Source: Gammaproteobacteria bacterium
GTDB taxonomy: Bacteria > Pseudomonadota > Gammaproteobacteria > UBA6429 > Thiohalophilaceae
NCBI GenBank assembly: GCA_029880425.1
Contig: JAOUOK010000175.1
Location: forward strand, 1-5,121
Length of the DNA stretch: 5,121 bases
Reading direction: 5' to 3'
The notes under the pieces were generated by a model. The model worked only from the letters and a program-made list of their open reading frames with translations, made no database searches and was not told where the DNA came from. A program made the translations under genes and the position numbers. Positions 1 to 5,121 of this stretch are shown piece after piece (the stretch's first letter is position 1; each line of letters opens with the position of its first letter).

Positions 1-114
1 AAGCTGGCCAAAAGAATGGCGAATAAAAATCTAACCATATCAAAAGCCATTCGCTTTTCTCTGTTCCTTGTCCTAATTGTTATGGTTACTGAAACACGTT
101 TAACTACATGGTAA
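1..114 (+). CDS. 3' end of a possible membrane protein (partial)
   Basis: This frame is open from the first base to a TAA at 112-114, giving 37 residues. The tail holds one hydrophobic stretch (roughly residues 20-29, FSLFLVLIVM), preceded by a basic stretch with several Lys and Arg and followed by a short polar end. That fits a last membrane helix with a short exposed tail. The gene may begin upstream of the window, or it may be a 32-codon ORF starting at the ATG at 16; the sequence cannot decide. I do not recognise the family. No convincing terminator follows it, and the next gene starts 88 bp downstream behind its own promoter-like element. Chance is a real alternative, because 37 open codons at this base composition are not rare. 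Confidence 0.35.
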   Translation, partial: KLAKRMANKNLTISKAIRFSLFLVLIVMVTETRLTTW

Positions 115-165
115 ACTAACCGGAATATTTAACTTGCTCATTAATTCATCTGTTAAAATGAAGCG

Positions 166-171
166 TATAAT
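166..171 (+). promoter_or_regulatory. Probable -10 box (TATAAT) for the 203-553 gene
   Basis: A perfect TATAAT lies 31 bp before the ATG at 203, which would place transcription start near 178 and leave a leader of about 25 nt. The region 17 bp upstream (about 143-148, AATTCA) is a poor -35 and there is no extended -10 TG, so strength is uncertain. A 15-bp perfect palindrome (169-183) overlaps its 3' end and the predicted start point. Confidence 0.4.
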
Positions 172-202
172 TAAATTTTAATTGATATACAGGTAATAAA
201 CT

Positions 203-553
203 ATGATTCGCAAAGGCTTACAAATTATAAACATTATCGCGTTACTAATTTCGGGGCTGGCATTCTCCTGGATGTATACTGAGCATACCGATATTGCACC
301 GAAACAAAATGAGCAACTCTATAATAAGAAAATTCAGGAAATAAACAAATTCACGAATATTGATGATTTAAAAAAATCATATATTGAACAGGTAAATAGC
401 AGTAAAAATGATAAAAGAATTCATAATTATAATGCTGAGAAATATGTCAATGCACTATTAACTGTCATTGTTCTACTTGGCTTAAACTTTGTTTTCTTAA
501 TTATATTAAATGAACAACTTAAAAAAGAAACATCACAAGAACTAAGAAAATAA
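203..553 (+). CDS. Small two-helix inner-membrane protein, unknown function
   Basis: This is a 116-residue protein of no family I recognise. Residues about 7-25 form a hydrophobic helix after a basic start (MIRKG), and residues about 82-102 form a second, longer one. Between them lies a polar, Lys/Glu/Asn-rich segment of about 55 residues predicted to be largely helical, and a short charged tail (NEQLKKETSQELRK) follows. By the positive-inside rule both ends should be cytoplasmic and the central segment periplasmic. The ATG at 203 is preceded by AGGT about 9 bp upstream, an acceptable ribosome site, and by a TATAAT at 166-171. It is followed 61 bp later by the zinc-ribbon gene on the same strand, so co-transcription is possible. 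The two membrane helices in the right context make it a likely real gene; its role is unknown. Confidence 0.7.
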   Translation: MIRKGLQIINIIALLISGLAFSWMYTEHTDIAPKQNEQLYNKKIQEINKFTNIDDLKKSYIEQVNSSKNDKRIHNYNAEKYVNALLTVIVLLGLNFVFLIILNEQLKKETSQELRK

Positions 554-614
554 TGAATAAGATCATTCATGGTTGTTTTACTGGTACTCGCATTCAAACA
601 TGTTAAGCAGCTGA

Positions 615-845
615 ATGTTTATTCCACCCCGAATTGTCATTAGCAAAAAATGTTCACGCTGCCAGCTGCGTTATCCCAGGAAATATCCCCGATGTAACCA
701 TTGCTCTCACCTTAACGATAGCGAGGTTGAAGAATTAAAGTTACGCTACAAAAATGAACATAAAGGTAATGACAATCTTGGCAGGTTATTTATCTACTTT
801 GCTATACTGATAACGCTAGGGTTAGCATTGTATCATTTTAACTGA
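615..845 (+). CDS. Small zinc-ribbon protein with C-terminal membrane anchor
   Basis: This is a 76-residue protein. Residues 13-30 carry two CxxC knuckles (C13-S-R-C16 and C27-N-H-C30) separated by ten residues, the pattern of a compact zinc ribbon that should bind one structural Zn2+. A charged helical linker follows (about 36-52), then a single hydrophobic helix (about 57-74) ending almost at the C terminus, so the ribbon should face the cytoplasm from a tail anchor. The start MFIPPR and the phrase 'RYPRKYPRCNHC' resemble, from memory, short uncharacterised proteins found in many gammaproteobacteria. The ribosome site before the ATG is weak. Zinc-ribbon anchors of this kind often act through protein or nucleic-acid contacts, but no partner can be named here. 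Confidence 0.7.
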   Translation: MFIPPRIVISKKCSRCQLRYPRKYPRCNHCSHLNDSEVEELKLRYKNEHKGNDNLGRLFIYFAILITLGLALYHFN

Positions 846-868
846 CTTGTCATCCCGTTGAATAAAAA

Positions 869-1054
869 ATGTATAAAGAACTACTTAGTACTTTAGCCAT
901 TGTAATTGCTTTTATTCCCTATATCACTTCAATCCTGCAAAATAAAACCTGGCCTCATGCTTTTCCCTGGATTATATGGGCATCGGTAAACAATAATTCA
1001 CAGGGGACTTTCAGCTACAATTTTCAAAAATGGACGCGCTTCAATTGCTATTAA
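869..1054 (+). pseudogene. Truncated 5' part of a small multi-spanning membrane protein
   Basis: The frame gives 61 residues. About the first 38 look like the N terminus of a conserved PQ-loop-like bacterial membrane protein: MYKELLSTLAIVIAF starts the first helix, followed by 'IPYITSILQNKTWPHAF' and 'WIIWAS' entering the second helix. From memory, full-length relatives run to about 180-200 residues with several further helices. Here similarity stops near position 987, after the second W of WIIW. The remaining residues (VNNNSQGTFSYNFQKW and on) are polar, do not resemble a membrane helix and end at TAA 1052-1054. The overlapping frame contains a different coding-like stretch, so the ORF end is probably read from foreign sequence. 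I infer a gene cut off by a deletion or rearrangement. A genuine 61-aa protein is less likely. No clear ribosome site precedes 869. Confidence 0.55.
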
Positions 1055-1118
1055 TGTTGAAATAAAAGATATTGGAAACACGGTAACGTGTATTACTAGC
1101 TATAATTGGCTTGTATAA
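990..1118 (+). pseudogene. Possible 3' fragment of another gene (hotdog-thioesterase-like tail)
   Basis: In the frame one base ahead of the truncated membrane-protein ORF, 42 codons are open between TAA 987-989 and TAA 1116-1118, with no start near the beginning. The core (1011-1064) reads as alternating beta-strand sequence: SATIFKNGRASIAINVEI, then KDIGNTVTCITSYNWLV. That layout (Ala strand, basic-Gly-Arg turn, 'aVei', D-G turn, strand ending in an aromatic) is the C-terminal pattern of hotdog-fold thioesterases of the PaaI/DUF4442 type. I see the pattern directly; the family name is inference from memory. The missing N-terminal part, with any catalytic residues, makes it non-functional. 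It abuts the truncated membrane-protein N terminus, suggesting a deletion joined two genes. Confidence 0.3.
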
Positions 1119-1121
1119 AAA

Positions 1122-1151
1122 TTGTAAAATTAAACAGGCAAAAACTATATA
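1122..1151 (+). promoter_or_regulatory. Candidate promoter of the YdjM-family gene
   Basis: TTGTAA (1122-1127) and TATATA (1146-1151) are spaced by 18 bp, each matching four of six consensus sigma-70 positions. Transcription would start near 1158, about 23 nt before the ATG at 1181. The call rests on two weak hexamers in AT-rich DNA. I see no LexA-type operator here, although E. coli ydjM is SOS-regulated. Confidence 0.25.
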
Positions 1152-1180
1152 GGTCTTTCAATCATTCACTACGGTCAACT

Positions 1181-2197
1181 ATGGATTCAATAACACAAGC
1201 AACATTAGGTGCAGCAATTGGTGTCGCCGTCTTGGCAAGGCAGCGGCCATTATGGCAGGCCGCTTTAACCGGGGCTGTTATTGGTACCTTGCCTGATCTT
1301 GATGTGTTTATTGATAAAGGTGATGTAGTCAATGACATGGTGCTTCACCGCGCCGAGACACATGCATTTTTCTGGCAGTTACTGGCTTCTTTTCCCATTG
1401 CATATCTTTTGTCATTAGCTACACGATCATCAGGGTTATTCAAACACTGGTGGTTGATGACTATACTCGTTTTGTTTACCCATTCGATGCTTGATGCTTT
1501 AACCATTTATGGTACCCGGCTTGCCTTACCGTTTAGTGATCATCCCTTTGGCTTAGGTAGTCTATTCATTATCGATCCCCTCTACACACTGCCATTATTA
1601 GTTGGGCTTATGCTTAGCGCAGTGAAAACTAATACAAATCGACTACGCTGGAATCACCTGGGACTTATTCTTTCAACAGTATATGCAGGCTGGGCTATAG
1701 GGGCACAAACATACGTTACTCAACAGGTAATGAATACACCGGAAGCAGGTGAGCTTACTGAATCACAGGTCCTGGTTATCCCAAGCCCCTTTAATACCGT
1801 ACTTTGGCGTATCATTCTCCGTCATGAAGATAGTTATTCTGAAGGATTTTACTCATTGTTAGATCCGATAACTCGACCAGGTGGATCAATTCGTTTTACC
1901 CGCTATAAACAGGACGCAGAACTAGAAGCGGCAACAAAAGATTTTGAGAAGGCGAACCAGATTCGTTACTTTTCAAAAGGTTTTTACTCACTATCAGACG
2001 ATGGCCGTTATGTCAGCATTACCGATCTGCGCATGGGGCAGGAGCCTTATTATGTTTTCTCATTTCGCATTGCCGAACATGCTAGCCCCCTGAATCAAAT
2101 CAAGCCACAACAGATCAGCACGCGAATGCCATTTGGTCCTGCTCTAAACTGGCTCAAGCAGCGCGCTTTAGGCGAGGATTTAATGCCGCCAGAATAA
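1181..2197 (+). CDS. YdjM/DUF457-family inner-membrane protein ('metal-dependent hydrolase')
   Basis: The product has 338 residues when started at the ATG at 1181; the same frame extends back to a TTG at 1106, but family members begin exactly with M-D-S-x-T-Q-A, as here. Visible family signatures are G35-T-L-P-D-L-D41, H56-R-A-E-T-H61, T100-H-S-M-L-D105 and Y110-G-T112. These conserved His and Asp residues are the presumed metal ligands that gave the family its name, though no substrate has been firmly shown. Hydrophobic helices lie at about 24-36, 64-80, 91-104, 127-147 and 157-175. The remaining C-terminal 160 residues form a soluble domain (VIPSPFNTVLWR and following), typical of the longer family members. 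The ribosome site before 1181 is weak. It directly follows two gene remnants, so it probably uses its own promoter. Confidence 0.88.
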   Translation: MDSITQATLGAAIGVAVLARQRPLWQAALTGAVIGTLPDLDVFIDKGDVVNDMVLHRAETHAFFWQLLASFPIAYLLSLATRSSGLFKHWWLMTILVLFTHSMLDALTIYGTRLALPFSDHPFGLGSLFIIDPLYTLPLLVGLMLSAVKTNTNRLRWNHLGLILSTVYAGWAIGAQTYVTQQVMNTPEAGELTESQVLVIPSPFNTVLWRIILRHEDSYSEGFYSLLDPITRPGGSIRFTRYKQDAELEAATKDFEKANQIRYFSKGFYSLSDDGRYVSITDLRMGQEPYYVFSFRIAEHASPLNQIKPQQISTRMPFGPALNWLKQRALGEDLMPPE

Positions 2198-2521
2198 TAC
2201 TACAGCCACGCCTATCAAAGCTTAACTTTACCTAGCAATTACAGTTGACTAGTTGCCACTATAATAGTGCAGGTTAGCCAACAAGTTGGTAAAGCAGTAG
2301 AATGGTTTACATCAGATGAAATTCTTTTAATGATTTTCTAGAGGACTCAACACGCGTATTCTATGAAAACCAGTAACTATATCTATCGTAAACCGTGTTT
2401 ATTAAAAAGTACGGATGGTAACCGTAAATGTGATTTTCGATTTAAAAAGCTGTCAAATAAAATTTGAAAATCTGCCTGTATCGATTCAAGTTAACAAATA
2501 GAATTATTCGGTTTTAACACT
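2198..2521. other. 324-bp spacer with no convincing gene
   Basis: I find no RNA gene, repeat or strong terminator here. A TATAAT at 2260-2265 has a TTGACT at 2245-2250, but only 9 bp apart, which is too short for a promoter. One plus-strand frame is open from after TGA 2246-2248 to TGA 2465-2467 except for a single TAG at 2339-2341; its second half contains a 34-codon ATG ORF. A TAGAAT at 2499-2504 may be the -10 of the downstream methyltransferase, without a good -35 and leaving a leader of only about 11 nt. Confidence 0.5.
2363..2467 (+). CDS. Possible 34-aa basic small ORF
   Basis: ATG 2363 to TGA 2465-2467 encodes 34 residues rich in Lys and Arg with two cysteines (start MKTSNYIYRKPC). 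GAGGA at 2341-2345 looks like a ribosome site but lies 17 nt from the ATG, too far to be efficient. No family is recognised. The frame continues upstream through one TAG into more open sequence, so it could equally be the tail of a decayed gene or chance. Confidence 0.15.
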   Translation: MKTSNYIYRKPCLLKSTDGNRKCDFRFKKLSNKI

Positions 2522-3472
2522 ATGAAAAAAATTGCACTACAAATATCACCTGAAGCAAAAGCGGCTTATTTTTCTGATTTTATTAAAGTAGCAAAAAAAG
2601 AATTGCTTGCTGTTGTTGGTGATATCACTGTTAACCATATAAATAAAGGCTCACTTAATTTCTTTGAGCTTGAAATTAAGCACGAAGATTTCGAGAGATT
2701 ACTGAAGCTTTCTTTTGTTCAGGGTATCTATGCCATTGATAGTGAATTACTCCAACCACTGGATATAACTGCTGATTTCCCACTGCATGATGATTTTATC
2801 TTTGGTAGTAAATTCAAAGGAAAAACCAACGAGCGCTTAACCCAGATGCTGATTAATGTTGGGCTTGCAACAATTAATGCCAAACCAGAGCAGGGAATAA
2901 GTTTACTTGACCCCATGTGTGGGCGCGCTACCACCTTGTTATGGGCTATGCAGTACGGCATAAAGGCTAGGGGCATCGAACAGGACCCTAAAGCCCTGGA
3001 AGATATTCATCGTAATTTGAAAAAATGGACCAAGCTGCATAGACAAAAACACAAAATATCTGATGGTTTTATTGGTGGTTCCAAGAAAAACGGGAAGTTT
3101 ATTGATTTTACTTCAGCAGACACCGGTATGCGCGTAGTAAATGGCGATGCACGAAATACCAATCATATCTTTAAAAAAGAAAAATTTGATTTATTAATCA
3201 GCGACCTTCCCTATGGCGTGCAACATTTTACAACTGATAAAACACGCAACCCATTATCCGTTATTAAACAATGTATTGATGCCTGGAAAAGTTGCCTGAA
3301 AAAAAGAGGCGCTATTGTATTGGCTTTTAACAGTAATAATCCTAAGCGTAATGCGTTAATTGAGGTATTTGAAAGTAATGGTTTTCAGACAATGTCCTTT
3401 TCAGCACCACATCGTATGAGTGAATCAATTATTCGTGATGTGATTATATTCAAGTTAAAAGGTACAATCTAA
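2522..3472 (+). CDS. SAM-dependent methyltransferase, Trm11/UPF0020-like, probable RNA guanine-N2 type
   Basis: This is a 316-residue protein. The C-terminal two thirds is a class I Rossmann methyltransferase: motif I L128-L-D-P-M-C-G134 followed by R-A-T-T-L, an acidic residue after strand 2 (G151-I-E153-Q-D), G208-D-A210 before strand 4, and the catalytic loop D228-L-P-Y-G232. DPxCG..TTL with D-L/P-P-Y/F-G is the signature of the UPF0020/Trm11/TrmG10 group, which methylates the exocyclic N2 of guanines in tRNA or rRNA using S-adenosylmethionine. The N-terminal ~90 residues would be the RNA-recognition part but are too short and divergent for me to call a full THUMP domain. An insert at about 172-200 is Lys-rich and may contact RNA. 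The start at 2522 gives a natural MKKIALQ opening, though no clear ribosome site precedes it. It stands alone, flanked by spacers. The substrate is not deducible; a DNA or protein target is less likely. Confidence 0.8.
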   Translation: MKKIALQISPEAKAAYFSDFIKVAKKELLAVVGDITVNHINKGSLNFFELEIKHEDFERLLKLSFVQGIYAIDSELLQPLDITADFPLHDDFIFGSKFKGKTNERLTQMLINVGLATINAKPEQGISLLDPMCGRATTLLWAMQYGIKARGIEQDPKALEDIHRNLKKWTKLHRQKHKISDGFIGGSKKNGKFIDFTSADTGMRVVNGDARNTNHIFKKEKFDLLISDLPYGVQHFTTDKTRNPLSVIKQCIDAWKSCLKKRGAIVLAFNSNNPKRNALIEVFESNGFQTMSFSAPHRMSESIIRDVIIFKLKGTI

Positions 3473-3495
3473 GTAATGGACTCTAACTGCTATTA

Positions 3496-3511
3496 CTTTC
3501 ATGGGTGAAAG
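3496..3511 (+). repeat. Short perfect hairpin after the methyltransferase gene
   Basis: CTTTCA (3496-3501) and TGAAAG (3506-3511) pair over six bases around a TGGG loop, 23 bp after the methyltransferase stop. The stem has only two GC pairs and is followed by GAAAAG rather than a U tract, so it is at best a weak transcript-end structure and not a classical intrinsic terminator. Confidence 0.3.
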
Positions 3512-3545
3512 AAAAGTTTAACTATTAACCATCAAAATAGTATAT

Positions 3546-3580
3546 AAAAAACGCATCACAATGCACTCATGTAGGATGCG
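3546..3580 (-). terminator. Intrinsic terminator of the porin transcript
   Basis: Read on the minus strand, CGCATC (from 3580) pairs with GATGCG (to 3552) over six bases, extended inwards by ACA/TGT after a two-base bulge, and the stem is followed at once by six T residues (complement of A 3546-3551). That is a rho-independent terminator layout for leftward transcription. It lies 156 bp beyond the porin stop codon, so the porin mRNA would have a fairly long 3' untranslated tail. On the plus strand the hairpin is not followed by a U tract. Confidence 0.6.
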
Positions 3581-3728
3581 GGACTTCTTAAATATACGTA
3601 CACTAAAACCTGATAAAAAATTACCAAACAGAAATATTCAAGCTATAAAGAAAACTTTTAAACTGGCTATGGTAAATAAATTTTGCTGTCTATGTTCCCG
3701 ATTGACATACGATGCAGATGTAATATGA
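3561..3728 (+). CDS. Possible 55-aa small ORF, antisense to the porin 3' tail
   Basis: A plus-strand frame is open from 3522 to TGA 3726-3728, with ATGs at 3561 (55 aa) and 3576 (50 aa). The product is basic in the middle (KPDKK, IKKTFK) and carries a Cys cluster near its end (C-C-L-C). No ribosome site stands at a useful distance from either ATG, and the starts fall inside the porin terminator hairpin, so expression is doubtful. I recognise no family. It may be chance, or a fragment of an old gene. Confidence 0.18.
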   Translation: MHSCRMRDFLNIRTLKPDKKLPNRNIQAIKKTFKLAMVNKFCCLCSRLTYDADVI

Positions 3729-3735
3729 CCTCGAA

Positions 3736-4836
3736 TCAGAACTTGTATGCTAACCCTAATGATATCGACTGTGGATCTTCACCGGCTGCAACGGGAAAAA
3801 CAACATCACCATGTCCCCCATCAGCCACATTGTAACTTGCATTACTGTTATTGTTAGTGATTGCATAGGCCAGGTATATTTCAGATTGTTTATCCGGCGT
3901 ATAGAAAACACCGATACCAAAATGACTCGCATCTGTATTACTACTACCATAATACTCGGTGACTTTTAGCAAATGTGATGCCAGGTAGTAATCCTTCGTC
4001 ATATCATATTTATAATTAATGCCATAAACATCTCTGTCCCAGTGCGGGAAGTTTGTGATATCTCCCGGGGAAATATTTTCATAGACCATACCAAACCGAT
4101 GTTGGCCAAAAGTATAATTGAATGCACCTCGCCAGCCACTAACCTGTGTTCTTTCCAGGTTAGTGGTATTGATATTGGTAACATTCATCCCTGACCATTC
4201 TTCATAGGCTAATGCCAGGTACCATGGACCTTTACGATAAAATATACCTGCACTGGACATGTCGGTTTCATTATCATCAACACTGCCACTTGTTGAATTG
4301 TTTGGATTACTGGCAGAATACATGAGTTGAATTTCTATTGGCTGGTAATTCCCTATATAAAGAATGGCATTTTCACCCCTGTCATTCATTCGGAAATTAT
4401 CAATTTGGCTGGCACCAAGTAACGCCAGGCGATCTGCAACAGTATCGCTAAATAAACCCCAGTAACCTGCCGATAACTTGTAGGGTGTATCATGGTGACC
4501 GAATATAAATTTATGATTTTGTTTAATCTGCAGACCAAGATATGAGTTACGGGTAGCAAATTGGCCACCTGTCTGATCGAATCTCACTGTTTGTTCCAGT
4601 TGCCATAACCACTCAAGATTTGAATTGATTGAGCCGATACCTTTAAAGCCTACACGGGAGGCATTGCTTGATAGTGATTTATTGCTTTTATCGCCATCAT
4701 TAGAATTATCAAAAGATAAATGTATTTTTCCGTAAAAATGAATGCCTTTTGCAATTTCAACTGCTGTACAAACAGGTATTTGTAAAAATAACAGGATTAT
4801 TAAAGAGGTTAATTTTGTTTTATTAAATCGCTGCAT
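3736..4836 (-). CDS. Outer-membrane general porin (Gram-negative porin family)
   Basis: This is a 366-residue precursor. Residues 1-25 form a signal peptide: basic start MQRFNKTK, hydrophobic core SLIILLFLQIPV, probable cleavage after C-T-A25. The mature protein opens with G31-I-H-F-Y-G-K-I, the classic first strand ('tlYGki') of Porin_4/OmpC-type trimeric porins, then S60-R-V-G-F-K-G. R96-N-S-Y-L-G-L followed by F112-G-H-H-D-T-P-Y-K is the conserved entry to the constriction loop L3, and R153-G-E-N-A follows it. The C terminus L-G-L-A-Y-K-F366 ends in the aromatic residue read by the BAM assembly machinery. Length is normal, and alternating beta-strand patterns run throughout. It would let small hydrophilic solutes cross the outer membrane; selectivity cannot be read. 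GAGGG lies 8 nt before the ATG, a strong ribosome site. It converges with the methyltransferase gene and diverges from a secreted-protein gene. Confidence 0.92.
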   Translation of the reverse strand: MQRFNKTKLTSLIILLFLQIPVCTAVEIAKGIHFYGKIHLSFDNSNDGDKSNKSLSSNASRVGFKGIGSINSNLEWLWQLEQTVRFDQTGGQFATRNSYLGLQIKQNHKFIFGHHDTPYKLSAGYWGLFSDTVADRLALLGASQIDNFRMNDRGENAILYIGNYQPIEIQLMYSASNPNNSTSGSVDDNETDMSSAGIFYRKGPWYLALAYEEWSGMNVTNINTTNLERTQVSGWRGAFNYTFGQHRFGMVYENISPGDITNFPHWDRDVYGINYKYDMTKDYYLASHLLKVTEYYGSSNTDASHFGIGVFYTPDKQSEIYLAYAITNNNSNASYNVADGGHGDVVFPVAAGEDPQSISLGLAYKF

Positions 4837-4943
4837 CGTAATAGCCCTCAGCTTACAAAGTTAAACAATGTAATTCATATCGACGAACTTTAATGTAAAT
4901 ATTTGTAAACAGTGATATCAGGCTAAATAAATGTGTTTAAATT
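4837..4943. promoter_or_regulatory. Divergent promoter region between porin and secreted-protein genes
   Basis: These 107 bp separate two divergent starts and must hold both promoters unless one gene is transcribed from farther away. Two direct copies of TGTAAA (4894-4899 and 4904-4909), 10 bp apart start to start, and the palindrome TGATATCA (4913-4920) are visible and could be binding sites. For the rightward gene, TTTGTA (4902-4907) and TAAATA (4924-4929) with 16 bp spacing are a weak promoter candidate. I see no convincing -35/-10 pair for the porin direction. Confidence 0.4.
4845..4849 (-). promoter_or_regulatory. Ribosome binding site of the porin (GAGGG)
   Basis: GAGGG on the minus strand sits 8 nt before the ATG at 4836, the best Shine-Dalgarno match in the window, and it fixes the porin start. 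It fits a highly translated envelope protein. Confidence 0.75.
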
Positions 4944-5121
4944 ATGTTTATGAAGAAAAGAAATAATAAATACATACTATCAATATTGACACTTTTATTA
5001 GTGACTCCATTTATAAGCTATGCAGGACCCGTACAGGATTGCATAAAGCAAAATGATTGCAGTCAGTTTAATTTGAATGTTGGCTCAAGCAATAGTTTTC
5101 CACCTATTAATTTCTTATCAA
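4944..5121 (+). CDS. Secreted protein with signal peptide, unknown family (5' part)
   Basis: The frame opens after TAA 4938-4940 with ATGs at 4944 and 4950 and runs off the window. From 4950 the product starts MKKRNNKY, followed by a hydrophobic core (ILSILTLLLVTPFI) and a Sec signal-peptidase I site S-Y-A just before GPVQ. No lipobox Cys follows the core, so it should be a soluble periplasmic or exported protein rather than a lipoprotein. The mature start has two cysteines six residues apart (DC-IKQN-DC), compatible with a small disulphide, then a Ser/Asn-rich stretch. Neither start has a clear ribosome site; 4950 gives the more usual signal-peptide opening. The function cannot be told from 59 residues. 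Its divergent pairing with the porin suggests an envelope role. Confidence 0.75.
   Translation, partial: MFMKKRNNKYILSILTLLLVTPFISYAGPVQDCIKQNDCSQFNLNVGSSNSFPPINFLS

Noticed and set aside
42..58. AAAAGC/GCTTTT hairpin resembling a small bidirectional terminator
   Set aside because: Only two GC pairs, the T tract is part of the stem, and it lies within a possible coding end.
553..570. ATGAAT/ATTCAT hairpin at the end of the 116-aa gene
   Set aside because: The six-base stem has one GC pair and no uninterrupted T tract follows; too weak to call a terminator.
1140..1180. Searched for a LexA operator before the YdjM-family gene, since E. coli ydjM is SOS-controlled
   Set aside because: No CTGT-N8-ACAG pattern is present.
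2245..2265. TTGACT followed by TATAAT, resembling a strong promoter
   Set aside because: Only 9 bp separates the hexamers, whereas about 17 bp is needed, and no alternative -35 at the right distance exists.
2728..2976. Minus-strand 82-codon frame inside the methyltransferase gene
   Set aside because: It lies wholly opposite the conserved motif I region of a well-supported gene, and its product shows no domain; a shadow frame.
3756..4568. Three minus-strand frames (3756-3950, 3999-4184, 4386-4568) inside the porin
   Set aside because: They are in other frames of a gene with clear porin motifs, with no ribosome sites or recognisable products.
1..5121. Searched for CRISPR repeats, tRNA or rRNA genes, insertion-sequence ends, toxin-antitoxin or phage-defence genes
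   Set aside because: No spaced direct repeats, cloverleaf arms, transposase motifs or recognisable defence domains were found by eye.

Overview
The window looks like chromosomal DNA of a low-GC Gram-negative bacterium, most likely a gammaproteobacterium. The main evidence is a classical outer-membrane porin with a signal peptide and a terminal phenylalanine, an inner-membrane YdjM-type protein, and small zinc-ribbon/membrane proteins of a kind common in that class. The species cannot be read from the sequence. I see no rRNA, tRNA, CRISPR array, transposase or phage gene.

Layout. Positions 1-114 hold the open 3' end of a possible membrane protein. Positions 203-845 carry two small plus-strand membrane proteins: one of 116 aa with two membrane segments, and one of 76 aa with a four-cysteine zinc ribbon and a C-terminal membrane anchor. 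Positions 869-1118 look like a genomic scar. The first about 40 codons of a small multi-spanning membrane protein run into unrelated sequence, and the other frame of that sequence looks like the tail of another gene, possibly a hotdog thioesterase. Positions 1181-2197 encode a YdjM-family (DUF457, 'metal-dependent hydrolase') membrane protein. After a 324-bp spacer without a convincing gene comes a 316-aa SAM-dependent methyltransferase with a DLPYG catalytic motif (2522-3472), closest in style to Trm11/UPF0020 RNA guanine-N2 methyltransferases.

The right end is arranged differently. A porin of 366 aa runs on the minus strand (4836-3736), convergent with the methyltransferase, with its own minus-strand intrinsic terminator at 3546-3580. 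Divergent from the porin, a secreted protein with a clear signal peptide starts at 4944 and runs off the window. The 107-bp divergent spacer must hold the promoters of both.

The genes do not form an obvious pathway. The left half reads as a row of small envelope genes with a decayed patch, the methyltransferase stands alone, and the porin/secreted-protein pair is a separate envelope unit. I found no clear evidence of a new multi-gene system. The most informative points are the two-gene scar at 869-1118, the unassigned substrate of the DLPYG methyltransferase, and the divergent porin/secreted-protein pair.
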